Below are positions 8,632 to 17,475 of a DNA stretch of 35,513 nucleotides, one piece after another. Source of the DNA: Mycolicibacterium palauense (GTDB lineage: Bacteria; Actinomycetota; Actinomycetes; Mycobacteriales; Mycobacteriaceae); contig NZ_NVQF01000064.1 in the NCBI RefSeq assembly GCF_002592005.1, positions 1-35,513 of the forward strand, in the 5' to 3' direction. Made by a program: the position numbers and the translations under genes. The notes under the pieces are model-generated. The model saw only the letters and a list, made by a program, of their open reading frames with translations. It had not been told where the DNA came from and did no database searches. Each line of letters begins with the position of its first letter. Within the stretch, counting starts at the first letter, position 1.

Positions 8632-9572
8632 CACCCGACGTGGTCGGCCCCGTCGACGCCACGCGCTATCCGCGCTACACCGATCCGGCGACGTTCGCCC
8701 GGCTGCCCCGCATCGACCAGGTCCCCGCGGTCGACGTCAGCATCGTGGGCATCCCCTTCGACAGCGGGGTCTCCTACCGGCCCGGCGCGCGGTTCGGGCC
8801 CGGCCACATCCGTGCGTCCTCGAAGCTGCTGCGCCCCTTCAACCCGGCGCTCGGAGTCGAGCCGTTCGCCCGGCAACAGGTCGCCGACTGCGGGGACATC
8901 GCGGTCAATCCCTTCGACATCGCCGACGCGATCGCCACGGTGGAGGCCTCGATCACCGACCTGCGCCGGGACGGATCCACGGTGCTGACCCTCGGTGGCG
9001 ACCACACCATCGCGCTGCCGATACTTCGGTCGCTGGCCCGCGACCACGGCCGGATCGCGGTGCTGCACTTCGATGCCCACCTCGACACCTGGGACACCTA
9101 CTTCGGCGCGCCGTTCACCCACGGCACACCGTTTCGCCGGGCCAGCGAGGAGGGCCTGATCGACATGGAACGCTCCCTGCACATCGGGATCCGCGGGCCG
9201 CTGTACAGCAAGACCGACCTCGAGGACGACGCTGTGCTGGGCTTCCAGGTGATTCGCTCCGACGACTACGAGTTCGACGGCGTGGCAAGCATCATCGAGC
9301 GGATGCGCCGCCGACTCGCCGGGGGCCCGGTGTACGTCTCGGTGGACATCGACGTGCTCGACCCCGCCCACGCGCCGGGCACCGGTACCCCCGAGGCCGG
9401 CGGCATGACATCCCGCGAGCTCCTCAACACGCTGCGCGGGCTGGTCGGACTCGACGTCGTGGGCGCCGACATCGTCGAGGTCGCACCCGCCTACGACCAC
9501 GCCGAGATCACCGGTATCGCGGCGGCGCACGTGGGCTACGAGCTGTTGTCGGTGCTGGCCGCCAACCGCTGA
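8628..9572 (+). CDS. Agmatinase/ureohydrolase-family enzyme
   Basis: 314 aa from the GTG at 8628, preceded by GGGAGGA and overlapping the transporter stop by 4 bp. The frame is open far upstream, but that part is antisense noise. The binuclear manganese motifs are all present: GGDH (His126), FDAHLDTWD (Asp149, His151, Asp153) and SVDIDVLDPAHAPGTGTPE (Asp240, Asp242). The family hydrolyses guanidino compounds to urea plus an amine: agmatine, guanidinobutyrate or guanidinopropionate. Pairing with an NCS1 importer and PucR suggests a catabolic rather than arginine-biosynthetic role. The specific substrate is not resolved. Confidence 0.88.
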   Translation: MTPDVVGPVDATRYPRYTDPATFARLPRIDQVPAVDVSIVGIPFDSGVSYRPGARFGPGHIRASSKLLRPFNPALGVEPFARQQVADCGDIAVNPFDIADAIATVEASITDLRRDGSTVLTLGGDHTIALPILRSLARDHGRIAVLHFDAHLDTWDTYFGAPFTHGTPFRRASEEGLIDMERSLHIGIRGPLYSKTDLEDDAVLGFQVIRSDDYEFDGVASIIERMRRRLAGGPVYVSVDIDVLDPAHAPGTGTPEAGGMTSRELLNTLRGLVGLDVVGADIVEVAPAYDHAEITGIAAAHVGYELLSVLAANR

Positions 9573-9940
9573 CCTGGCAGTTCCGCCTGGCCGAAACGCA
9601 TGACACATCCGGACCGAATTGTCATAGCCAGAAAGGGAGAGCAGGCACCGGCAGCGTCAAGAACCCCAAGGCGCTTAACCTTTGCTCACCGATCCTCAGC
9701 CTGCAGGAGCACAGAATATCGCATTCCGCCGGGAAACTGGCCGTAAACAGAGAATTCCACTACTCCTGCGATTTCCGCGCCACAGCGAACGTACAGCTAA
9801 TCCGGGCATAACAGCATCTGAACCGCTGCCTGCCGAGATGCGATCCCTCAATCACTGAGCACGGAGAACGCGCGTCAATTAGAGTATTCCCGGTCGTCCA
9901 AACTACATCGATCAATTTGCTGCAGTGGATGGGGTAACCG
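9573..9940. other. 368-bp intergenic region, lower GC, no gene recognised
   Basis: Separates the ureohydrolase from the second PE-PPE gene. It is visibly richer in A/T than its neighbours. No open frame with a start and ribosome binding site, no complete tRNA and no riboswitch that I recognise is present. It must contain the promoter of the downstream hydrolase. Confidence 0.5.
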
Positions 9941-11464
9941 ATGCGGGCATTTCTCGCCGTGGCCGGAGCAGTTTGCATCACAGCGGCGGGGCTGGGCGCT
10001 CCGCATCACCCCCCTTCGGAACGACAGACATCGGCGCGCGACGTGGCGCTGCGGGCGCAGGTTCTGACCGTCACCGGCTACACCTTCGGGGGCGTGCTGC
10101 ACTGGAACCTCAACGACTTCTTCCAGGGGGCCGAGTGCGGCGCCGACTCCGGCAACACCTGTACGGCCGTCCCCTACGTCTCCGCGTCGCCACTGTTCGC
10201 CGAGTCCACCGGCGCCAAGGCCCTCGGCAAGGCGATCGACGAGACCCCGGTGCCCACCACGGTGCTGGGCTACTCGCAGGGGGCCGCGGTGGCCACCCGC
10301 TGGATCGAGCAGCACGCGGGCACCGCCGGCGCCCCGGCCCCCGAGGACCTGTCGTTCATCCTGGCGGGCAACCCGCTGCGCAAGTACGGCGGCATCCGGC
10401 CCAGGCTCGGCCTTGACGATCCGACACCGGATTCGGAGTACTCGGTGGTCGACATCGCCCTGGAGTACGACGGGGCCGCCGACATGCCCGACAATCTGGG
10501 CAACATCGTCGCGGTGGCGAATGCGATCGCGGGCTTCTGGTACATCCACATCCGCGACTACCCCGATGCCGACCTCGACAGCACCGACAAACTGGTCTGG
10601 GTGGACGGCAACACCACCTACGTGCTGCTTCGCACCGAGAACCTGCCGCTGCTGCAGCCGCTGCGCGACCTCGGACTGAACAACCTGGCGGACAAGCTCA
10701 ACGCGCCACTGAAGAAGATCGTCGACGCCGCCTATGACCGCGACTATCCCGGCATGATCGACCCCGAGACCTACGACCCGATGTCCGGAATCTCGCAGCC
10801 CGCCGAGGCGACCGACGATGCGCAGCCCTCCGACGACGACACCGCGCAGGCCCCGACCGACGCTGACACATCGCCGACCGCCGCCCTGGCCGGTGCGGTC
10901 AGCGCGGTCAGCGCGGTCAGCGCCGAACCGGCGGCCGAACCGGCAACCGATAGCGCCGAGGAGACCGCCGACGGGGATACGACCGATGGGGGCGGTGTCT
11001 CCGAACCCGGTGACCCGGCCCCCGATGCCTCGACCGACAGCACGGCGGTGCAGGAGCCGGCCGAGCAGGACGATGCGGCCGAGGAATCCCCCACCGAGGG
11101 CGACGAGGATTCCGCGGCGGCGTCCGAGGACCCCGCTCCCTCGCGGGACACCGACCCGGATAGCGACCCGGACACCGGCGCCGAGCCGGACGATGACGCC
11201 GACCAGGGGTCAGGGGCTCGCGCCACCGGGCTCACAAGCGACGACGAGGCGGGCCACGACACCGATTCGGCGGGCGACACCGATTCGGCGGGTGACACCG
11301 AGACCGCGAGCACCGGGGCGGCGGGAAAGCGTGGAGCCGCAGCGGGGTCGGCCACCGACCGGCCCCACCGCCTCCGGGACCTGCTGCGGCACCGGCCGCA
11401 GCGCGAGGCGGCGGCCTCGCATCGCAGGGCCGCGGCATCGCATCGCGGGGCGGGCAGCTCCTGA
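9941..11464 (+). CDS. Secreted PE-PPE-domain serine hydrolase, second paralogue
   Basis: 507 aa from ATG at 9941. Residues 1-20 form a short signal peptide (LAVAGAVCITAAGLGA). The PE-PPE hydrolase domain spans about 40-285, with GYSQGAAVATRW at the nucleophile elbow (Ser112), and shares WVDGNTTYVLL-like sequence near its end with the hydrolase at 2989. From about 286 a long Asp/Glu/Ala/Thr-rich disordered tail follows, with repeated AVSAVSAVSA and DTDSAG units. The final 35 residues are Arg-rich, as if to contact an anionic surface. Likely an extracytoplasmic lipid or ester hydrolase. Same strand as the first paralogue, with the PucR cluster between them. Confidence 0.85.
   Translation: MRAFLAVAGAVCITAAGLGAPHHPPSERQTSARDVALRAQVLTVTGYTFGGVLHWNLNDFFQGAECGADSGNTCTAVPYVSASPLFAESTGAKALGKAIDETPVPTTVLGYSQGAAVATRWIEQHAGTAGAPAPEDLSFILAGNPLRKYGGIRPRLGLDDPTPDSEYSVVDIALEYDGAADMPDNLGNIVAVANAIAGFWYIHIRDYPDADLDSTDKLVWVDGNTTYVLLRTENLPLLQPLRDLGLNNLADKLNAPLKKIVDAAYDRDYPGMIDPETYDPMSGISQPAEATDDAQPSDDDTAQAPTDADTSPTAALAGAVSAVSAVSAEPAAEPATDSAEETADGDTTDGGGVSEPGDPAPDASTDSTAVQEPAEQDDAAEESPTEGDEDSAAASEDPAPSRDTDPDSDPDTGAEPDDDADQGSGARATGLTSDDEAGHDTDSAGDTDSAGDTETASTGAAGKRGAAAGSATDRPHRLRDLLRHRPQREAAASHRRAAASHRGAGSS
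11258..11293 (+). repeat. Tandem 18-bp repeat in the tail of the second PE-PPE hydrolase
   Basis: Two near-identical units beginning GACACCGATTCGGCGGG at 11258-11275 and 11276-11293, with a diverged third unit after them, encode Asp-Thr-Asp-Ser-Ala-Gly. A separate 9-bp repeat (GCGGTCAGC) encoding Ala-Val-Ser lies near 10895-10922. Both preserve the reading frame. Confidence 0.8.
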
Positions 11465-11519
11465 CACGCGCGGCCCGCCGGCGCGGTCGAAGTGCCACCC
11501 GCACCCGCGGACGGATCCG

Positions 11520-13154
11520 CTAGGGAAACATCAGCTGGACCATCGAGCAGTCGTCCTCGAAGCCACCGGCCGGCGTCATGGTCCGGAGCCGATCGGTGAG
11601 GTCGTGCAACGACCACTGCGGTGAGAGAGCCAGCTCGGCGAGCACACTCTTGAAACCGGTCAGTGACAGATTCCGGCCGTCGACCAGGGGGATCTCACTG
11701 GCCCCGTCGCTGTACACCAAAATCCTGCAACCGGGTGGCACGCGGTAGGTGTCCGAGGTGAACTCCGTCTCGTCGAACATCCCGATCGGTGCCGACGGTG
11801 TGGACAGCTCCGCCGCGGTGCACGCCGGCGCGGCGGCCGAGGCGAAGGCCAGCGCGGGTGGCGCGCCGGCACTGGAATAGCGAAGCGTGCGGGTGGAGGC
11901 CTCGTAGACCCCGTACCACATCGTGAAGTAGTGGTCGTTGTGTTCCTCCATGCGGAACAGCTGGTTGAGCCCCGCCAGCACCGCCTCGGGCGTCAACAGG
12001 GTCTCGTCGGAGAACGAACCGGAACGCAGCATGTTGTGCACCGACACCGCCAGCAGCGCCGGCTCGATACCGTGCCCCGACACGTCGATCAGGTAGACGG
12101 TCAGATGCTCGTCGTCGATCCAGCGGTAGTCGAAGCAGTCTCCGCCGAGTTCGCGGGAGGGCTGATAGCACGACGCCACGTCGACCTCGCCGGTAAGGCC
12201 GTCCGGCAACAGCGAACTCACGTACGCGGCTGCGCTCTGGAGTTCGGTTGTCAGCTGTTCGGTCTGCTGCCGCAGGTGTTCCGCCATCTCCGCGATCCGT
12301 TGGGCATAGAAGATGGCCATCGTGCCGACGATGACGGTGCCCACCGTCGTCGAGAGCGTCAGCCCCTCCAGCTCCCCGAATCCCAGGGCCAGGAAGGCCC
12401 GCCGCGTCACGCCGACGAGAACCGGGAAGCTCGCGACGATCAGGCCCAGCTGGATGACGGTCCGCCGGTTCGGCCGGGAGAGTAGCCAGCTGACCGCGAT
12501 CCGGTCGGGTCGCAACAACAGCGCCGCCACGGCGAGCAGCACCAGGCACAGGGCCGTCGCGATGGCCATCCCGGTCGACTCCGCGATCGTCACGAGAGCG
12601 ACCGCGTCGAACAGATAGGACACCACGGCGACGCCCGGCGTGACCAGTGCCGCGACCATGCACACCGCCCAGGTCCGGCGGGTCCACCGGGTCGCCCGCG
12701 GCAGCGCGACCACGGCGGCCACCAGCAGCGCCGACAATGCCGTCAGGGGACTCGGGCGCCCCGGCCAGCTCGACTGGAGCTCGGCGACCTGCGGCCCGAA
12801 CCACAGCAGGTCGACGCCGAACGACCGCTGCGTCGCATATTCCGCGAGAACGGCCACGGCGCTGGCGCCGACCGCCACCGCCAGGGCCCGGGCCGCCCAG
12901 GTTCGCGCCGGGGGCGAACCCCGGGACCACAACAGGACCGCGATCCCCAACGTCGCCAACCACAGCGCGGTCCGCGGGGTCATCGGCGGCCAGGTCGGGA
13001 CGATGCGGGTCAGGGCCTCGACGCCGGTGGCCCACCCGACCCAGTCGAGTACCGCGACCACCAGGACCAGCAGAACGGCGCCGCGCCCCAACCGGATCAC
13101 GACCGTTTCCGGGCCCGGACGGGGGCCGGGCGCGTTCATCCCTGCCGCATCCAT
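11520..13154 (-). CDS. Membrane SpoIIE/PP2C-family serine phosphatase
   Basis: 544 aa from ATG at 13154 (a second ATG at 13139 is also possible). The first about 290 residues contain seven to eight hydrophobic segments. A short coiled stretch (AEHLRQQTEQLTTELQ) leads into a SpoIIE/RsbU-type phosphatase domain with ELGGDCFDY, IDVSGHGIEPAL, FTMWYGVY, YSDGASE and a terminal FEDDCSMVQLMF. The Asp residues of these motifs bind the metals. RsbU-type enzymes usually dephosphorylate an anti-anti-sigma factor, so this may tie a membrane signal to sigma-factor control; no partner gene is adjacent. Convergent with the PE-PPE gene. Confidence 0.88.
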   Translation of the reverse strand: MDAAGMNAPGPRPGPETVVIRLGRGAVLLVLVVAVLDWVGWATGVEALTRIVPTWPPMTPRTALWLATLGIAVLLWSRGSPPARTWAARALAVAVGASAVAVLAEYATQRSFGVDLLWFGPQVAELQSSWPGRPSPLTALSALLVAAVVALPRATRWTRRTWAVCMVAALVTPGVAVVSYLFDAVALVTIAESTGMAIATALCLVLLAVAALLLRPDRIAVSWLLSRPNRRTVIQLGLIVASFPVLVGVTRRAFLALGFGELEGLTLSTTVGTVIVGTMAIFYAQRIAEMAEHLRQQTEQLTTELQSAAAYVSSLLPDGLTGEVDVASCYQPSRELGGDCFDYRWIDDEHLTVYLIDVSGHGIEPALLAVSVHNMLRSGSFSDETLLTPEAVLAGLNQLFRMEEHNDHYFTMWYGVYEASTRTLRYSSAGAPPALAFASAAAPACTAAELSTPSAPIGMFDETEFTSDTYRVPPGCRILVYSDGASEIPLVDGRNLSLTGFKSVLAELALSPQWSLHDLTDRLRTMTPAGGFEDDCSMVQLMFP

Positions 13155-13350
13155 CTCAGGTGTCGGCGATCATCGGCACCCGGATGCCAGGAGTATCGGG
13201 CCAGAATTCCGTGTCCCCAAAGCGATCCCCCAACCGGCCGCCCCTCCCAGCGATTGCAGTGAAGATTACTGCGTGCGCCGGCCGGCGGTGGCGCGACGCA
13301 CGAACGCGGGCCCGATCCCCGCGCTCAGCCCCGGGCGGGGCGCCGGACGC

Positions 13351-14364
13351 TCAGGCCATCCGTTCGGCCTTGGCTCGCGTGCGCTTGGGGTCACTACCGG
13401 GTACGTAGCTCGGCGAGGTCGGCGCGATGCGGTGGCCCGCGGCGGTCTTGGCGACCCGTTTGCGGGCCTGCCGGAACTCGGGCAGCGGGCCCATCGCCAG
13501 ATGGATGCCGTTGACCACCGCCCACACCGAGGACTGCCGCAGCGCCCGCTCCAGCGGATTGGGCGGGCGGTACATCACCATGGCGGCCGCCCAGCTGGGC
13601 AGCGCGTCACGGATCGCCCAGTCGATGAACTCACCGCCGAAGGGCCCCGATTCGGCCGCGGCGAGGTTGGGGCCGGTGGCCATGGCGGCGCCATAGGTGA
13701 TCGCCAGCCTGGGCAGGTAGGACTGCAGGCACTCCAGCGTCTCGGCCTTGGTCTCGGGAAGATCCGTACCGCCCAGGGCGTGACCCACCTTGACGAACTC
13801 CCGGTAGTACCGATCGATCTTCTTCCCACGCAACGGATTCGGGTGGTAGTACTCGTGCGCGGTGGCGATGCCCCACACCACCGTCGCATAGTTCCAGCGC
13901 AACCACTCGGCGTCGTCGGCGTCATAGCGGAGCCCGTCCGGGCGCACCCCCTTGACGGTGTGGTGCATGGCCCGCACGGTCGCGGTGACCTTCTCGGCGG
14001 CGGCCGTGGAGCCGTAGGCGGTGGCGATGAAGAAGGACACCGAGTGCCCCAGCCGCACCGCGGCCCCCTCGGGATCGACCCGCATGGTCGGCTCGCCGAG
14101 CTCGTCGCGTTCGACGATCCGGGAGTGGTCGACGCCCATCCAGAAGATGCTCGGATCGAACCGCTCGATATAGGCCGCGCACTGCAGGCCGAGCACGAGG
14201 GCGGGCATGTGGGAGTGGACATGCCACACCGCGCTGCCCGGTCCGAACCAGCCGGGGTCGCCCTCGGGGCCGGCGAAGTCCAGGCCACGGAAGTACCTGC
14301 TCCGAACCTCGTCGTCATAGAACCTGGTCAGCCGCTGCTCCAGCAGCTGGTGTGGCAACTTCAT
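13351..14364 (-). CDS. MpaB/DUF2236-family oxygenase-like protein
   Basis: 337 aa from the ATG at 14364, which has an excellent Shine-Dalgarno GGAGGAG; a longer frame to 14466 would run through the operator. Family features are WHVHSHMPALVLGL near residue 47, RAMHHTVKG at 131-139 (the R..HH.V.G heme-related motif of the latex-clearing oxygenase-like fold) and WGIATAHEYYHPN after 164. The family is predicted to bind heme b and act as an oxygenase. Mycobacteria carry many copies with mostly unknown substrates. Divergent from a TetR regulator with a palindrome between, so probably repressed by it. Confidence 0.82.
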   Translation of the reverse strand: MKLPHQLLEQRLTRFYDDEVRSRYFRGLDFAGPEGDPGWFGPGSAVWHVHSHMPALVLGLQCAAYIERFDPSIFWMGVDHSRIVERDELGEPTMRVDPEGAAVRLGHSVSFFIATAYGSTAAAEKVTATVRAMHHTVKGVRPDGLRYDADDAEWLRWNYATVVWGIATAHEYYHPNPLRGKKIDRYYREFVKVGHALGGTDLPETKAETLECLQSYLPRLAITYGAAMATGPNLAAAESGPFGGEFIDWAIRDALPSWAAAMVMYRPPNPLERALRQSSVWAVVNGIHLAMGPLPEFRQARKRVAKTAAGHRIAPTSPSYVPGSDPKRTRAKAERMA

Positions 14365-14408
14365 GACCGCTCCTCCGGCATTGAACACGCGTGTTGTCAG
14401 AATAGCGT

Positions 14409-14430
14409 TCTGGTCACGACCGTGACCAGA
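14409..14430. promoter_or_regulatory. Perfect palindromic TetR-type operator
   Basis: TCTGGTCACG and its exact complement CGTGACCAGA flank a 2-bp centre: 10-bp arms without mismatch. It lies 22 bp before the tetR start and 44 bp before the mpaB-like start, an ideal position for autorepression and control of both genes. A second palindrome AACACGCGTGTT lies nearby at about 14383-14394. Confidence 0.75.
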
Positions 14431-14452
14431 GGTGTGGACGTAAGCTGACGAG

Positions 14453-15055
14453 GTGTCGAGCCCCACCAGGTGGGCCGGGGTTCCCCTGACCGACCGCCGG
14501 ATCGAGCGACGCGCGCTGCTGGTGCGCGCCGCGTTCGCGCTGTTCGGTGACGGCGGTGAGGCGGCGGTCTCGGTGCGTTCGGTGTGCCGGGAGGCGGCGC
14601 TGAACAGCCGCTACTTCTACGAGAACTTCCCCGACACCGGCGCACTGCTCGGCGCGGTCTACGACCGGGTGGCCGCCGAGCTGTCCGTCGAGGTGGAGAC
14701 CGCCATCGGGCGGGCCGCCGACACCGACGAGGACCGGCTGCGCGCCGGTATCCGTGCCGTGCTCGGCTTCAGCTCGGCCGACCCGCGACGCGGCCGGGTG
14801 CTGTTCACCGAGGCGCAGGCCAATCCCGTGCTGGCCGCCCGCCGCCACCTCACCCACGAACGGCATCGGCAGCTGGTGCTCAACCGCCATGAGCAGACGC
14901 ACCCGGGCGAGGACCCGGTCGCCGCCGGGGTGGCCGCGGCGATGTACGCCGGCGCGATGGCCGAACTGGCCCAGCAATGGCTCTCGGGCAGTCTCGGCAC
15001 CGACCTCGACGCGGTGGTCGGCACCGCCGTGCAGCTGGTGCTCAAGACCGTCTGA
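14453..15055 (+). CDS. TetR-family transcriptional repressor
   Basis: 200 aa from GTG at 14453. Residues about 18-64 form the TetR DNA-binding domain, with RRALLVRAAFALFGDGG, then VRSVCREAALNSRYFYENF as helix-turn-helix. The helical C-terminal ligand domain (about 75-200) is poorly conserved, as is usual, so the inducer is unknown. Divergent from the MpaB-family gene, with a perfect palindrome in the shared promoter. Confidence 0.9.
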   Translation: MSSPTRWAGVPLTDRRIERRALLVRAAFALFGDGGEAAVSVRSVCREAALNSRYFYENFPDTGALLGAVYDRVAAELSVEVETAIGRAADTDEDRLRAGIRAVLGFSSADPRRGRVLFTEAQANPVLAARRHLTHERHRQLVLNRHEQTHPGEDPVAAGVAAAMYAGAMAELAQQWLSGSLGTDLDAVVGTAVQLVLKTV

Positions 15056-15101
15056 CCCGGGCAAACGGCTCCACCGGCGGTGACCGGCGACCTAGTCTGA
15101 G

Positions 15102-16436
15102 GTGATGCACACCGGACGCCGCCGCGCCGTCGGCCAGCGCCTTGGCGCGGGCGAGGTCAACCCGTGCCGGCCGGTGCGCAACGAGCACTACGTCGACGTG
15201 GCCGCCCGGCGATTCCGGGTCCTGAAGATCACCACCTGGATCGCCTTCCTGGTCAGCGCCGGGTTCGGTGTCTGGCAGCTGGCCGGCGGCTACGGCGTGT
15301 GGCAGATCGGTGCCGTCAACATCGGGACCGGGATCGTGTTCCTGTTCGTCCCGCTGCTGCGCCGCTTCGGTGAGCTGGTGGCCCCACTGACCTTCATCGC
15401 CGTCGCCTACGCCTCGCTGTTCCTGATGACCTGGGACATCGGTACCGACGCCGGCCTGCAGTTCTACTACCTGGTCTCGGTGTCGCTGCTGGTGCTGATC
15501 CTCGGAATCGAACGCATCGCGCTGGCGGCGGTGCTGGCCGGGCTGGCGGCCGTGCTCACCATCGTCCTGGAGATCGTGGTCCCCGGGGACACCGGGCTGC
15601 AGCCGGCCTGGACCATGAAGATCGGCTTCGCCACGTCGGTGGTGGGTGCCTGCCTGATGTCGTTCGCGACCATCTGGTACGCCCTGCGCGAGATCGACCG
15701 CGCCGAATCCGCCATGGACGTCGAATACCGGCGCTCGGAAGCATTGTTGGCCAACATGTTGCCGGCCAGCGTCGCCGAGCGGCTCAAGGACCCGACCCGC
15801 ACCACCAGCGTCGCGGACCGCTACGACGACGCCTCGATCCTGTTCGCCGACATCGCCGGGTTCACCGAGCGGGCCAGCCAGACCGCGCCGTGCGACCTGG
15901 TCGCCTTTCTCGACCGGCTCTACGGTGAGTTCGACACGCTCGTCGACCGCCACCGCCTCGAGAAGATCAAGACCAGCGGCGATTCCTACATGGTGGTCAG
16001 CGGCGTCCCGGACGTGCGCCCCGACCATCTGCCCGCGCTGGCCGATCTGGCCGTGGACATGGCCGCCGCGGTCGCGGGCATGCGCGACCCGCAGGGCCGG
16101 CCGGTTCCGGTCCGCATCGGTGTGGCCACCGGTCCCGTGGTCGCCGGCGTGGTGGGCTCGCGGCGCTTCTTCTACGACGTCTGGGGTGATGCCGTCAACG
16201 TCGCCGCCCGGATGGAGACCACCGACCAGGCGGGCCGGATCCAGGTTCCGCACGACGTCTACGAACGCCTCCGCGACGACTTCGCGTTCGAGGAACGCGG
16301 CGACGTCCCGGTCAAGGGCAAGGGCGTGATGCACACCTGGTATCTCATCGGGCGCCGTGACCTCACCCCCGATGATGCCCACGATGCCGAGGCAACCGAC
16401 ATGGCCTCCGGTGACGGGCATCAGGCCCGGTTGTAG
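15102..16436 (+). CDS. cya: Six-helix membrane adenylyl cyclase, class III (Rv1625c-like)
   Basis: 444 aa from GTG at 15102 (ATG at 15105 gives the same protein minus one residue). Order: cytosolic N-tail, six transmembrane helices (about 42-195), a connecting helix with SEALLANMLPASVAERLK, then the class III cyclase domain. By my alignment with Rv1625c the catalytic residues are all present: metal-binding Asp250 (LFADIAGF) and Asp294 (GDSYM), purine-selecting Lys290 and Asp359, and transition-state Asn366 and Arg370. It should make cyclic AMP as a homodimer at the inner membrane. Similarity to M. tuberculosis Rv1625c extends over the whole length, including the membrane part. Convergent with the RDD gene, overlapping by 16 bp. 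Confidence 0.92.
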   Translation: MMHTGRRRAVGQRLGAGEVNPCRPVRNEHYVDVAARRFRVLKITTWIAFLVSAGFGVWQLAGGYGVWQIGAVNIGTGIVFLFVPLLRRFGELVAPLTFIAVAYASLFLMTWDIGTDAGLQFYYLVSVSLLVLILGIERIALAAVLAGLAAVLTIVLEIVVPGDTGLQPAWTMKIGFATSVVGACLMSFATIWYALREIDRAESAMDVEYRRSEALLANMLPASVAERLKDPTRTTSVADRYDDASILFADIAGFTERASQTAPCDLVAFLDRLYGEFDTLVDRHRLEKIKTSGDSYMVVSGVPDVRPDHLPALADLAVDMAAAVAGMRDPQGRPVPVRIGVATGPVVAGVVGSRRFFYDVWGDAVNVAARMETTDQAGRIQVPHDVYERLRDDFAFEERGDVPVKGKGVMHTWYLIGRRDLTPDDAHDAEATDMASGDGHQARL

Positions 16437-16861
16437 ACCACCCGCGTGCCCAACAGGATGTCCTGGATCGAGCGGCGATCGCGGTCGACGGCCACCCAGG
16501 CCAGGCCGATCAGCAGCGCCACATAGGCCACGGACCGCACCACCGCGATCAGCGGGTGCAGGCGCGACGAGGACCGGCCGACCACCATCACACCCATCAA
16601 CACCGCTCCCACGGTGCGCCCGGAAACCGCCCAGCACACGCTCAGATAGGCCGCCGCCAAGCCCAGGAAACCGAGGGTGGAGAACACCGCCGACGGGGTG
16701 GGGAACTCGAATTCCCGTGGCGCGAACGCCAACCGGAGAAACACCCATCCGACGTAGGCCGACGCGAGCCCGGTGACCACGACGAGCACGTCGACGATCG
16801 CCGCGACGCCCCTGCTGACGATCCCGGCGGTGCGCATGGCCGGGATGTCCGCTCTGCTCAC
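16421..16861 (-). CDS. RDD-family membrane protein
   Basis: 146 aa from ATG at 16861. It opens with AGIVSRGVAAIVDVLVV, a variant of the RDD motif (Arg and Asp around the first helix), has about four hydrophobic helices, and contains GRTVGAVLMGVMVV, typical of the family. Function is unknown; some RDD proteins have been linked to sodium/proton exchange. The start overlaps the stop of the upstream partner by 4 bp, so the two are co-translated. The 3' end overlaps the cyclase gene end by 16 bp. Confidence 0.8.
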   Translation of the reverse strand: MSRADIPAMRTAGIVSRGVAAIVDVLVVVTGLASAYVGWVFLRLAFAPREFEFPTPSAVFSTLGFLGLAAAYLSVCWAVSGRTVGAVLMGVMVVGRSSSRLHPLIAVVRSVAYVALLIGLAWVAVDRDRRSIQDILLGTRVVYNRA

Positions 16862-17379
16862 GGCGTCTCCCGGGAGCGGCCGAGCATCCGGTCGATGAGC
16901 CCCGACACCGCGTCGTCGGCGCGTTCACCCTGGGTCCGCACGTCGGTGACGACATCGGCGGTGACCGAGGTCGTGGATTCGCGGATGATCCGCGGCAGAT
17001 CCACCCCGTCGATGATCTGGTCGGCCAGCCCGAGCAGGTCGATGCGCTCGATGATGGCCTCGATGTCGATCCGCGCGGCGATGGCGTCGATATCGACGCG
17101 CTCGGTCACCAGCGTGGTCAGGTCAAGCTGGTCGAGCACCTGGTCGACGATCACGACCGCAATGTCGACGACCAGACCCCGGAGCGGCTCGGCGCCGCGG
17201 GCCAGGACGACCTCCCCGCGTCGCGACAGCGCGGCCACGCCCTCCTCCAGGCGCGAACCCAGCACCGGCACCCGGGTGGCCGTGCGGCAGACCGCCGCGG
17301 CACCCCCGACGGCGACCGCACCGGCCCCCACGGCCGCAGTCACGGCCGGGTGCCTCAGCAGCCCGCTCAGGTTGGACAC
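16858..17379 (-). CDS. Conserved actinobacterial protein with D/I-rich helical repeats, RDD partner
   Basis: 173 aa from ATG at 17379. There is a hydrophobic segment near residues 10-35 (AVTAAVGAGAVAVGGAAAV), then an amphipathic region with short repeats such as RVDIDAIAARIDIEAIIERIDLLG that continues as DQIIDGVDLPRIIREST. Proteins of this type lie next to, or fused to, RDD proteins in actinobacteria. No enzymatic motif is seen. Overlap with the RDD gene (ATGA-type) implies a joint membrane complex. Function unknown. Confidence 0.7.
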   Translation of the reverse strand: MSNLSGLLRHPAVTAAVGAGAVAVGGAAAVCRTATRVPVLGSRLEEGVAALSRRGEVVLARGAEPLRGLVVDIAVVIVDQVLDQLDLTTLVTERVDIDAIAARIDIEAIIERIDLLGLADQIIDGVDLPRIIRESTTSVTADVVTDVRTQGERADDAVSGLIDRMLGRSRETP

Positions 17380-17475
17380 CCACGCATCGTAGAAGGGCGC
17401 GGCGCACTCGACCCGCCCGACACCGTGGGTCCGCCACCACGGACGCCGTGCCGGACGGGCCGACGGGAACGCGGA

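Noticed and set aside
5337..9572. A 1411-codon plus-strand open frame spanning three other genes
   Set aside because: Only its last 314 codons (from 8628) are the ureohydrolase. The rest is Arg/Gly/His-rich antisense or out-of-frame translation of the amidase, pucR and transporter genes, a usual effect of very high GC.
9573..9940. Riboswitch or structured RNA upstream of the second PE-PPE gene
   Set aside because: The region is AT-richer and contains purine runs, but I could not match any known riboswitch core or build a convincing long-range fold by eye.
15042..16955. Long minus-strand open frame opposite the adenylyl cyclase
   Set aside because: Composition is that of an antisense shadow, while the plus strand encodes all cyclase catalytic residues. 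Similar shadows opposite the PE-PPE gene (2782-4275) and the DUF2339 gene (18465-19868) were dropped for the same reason.
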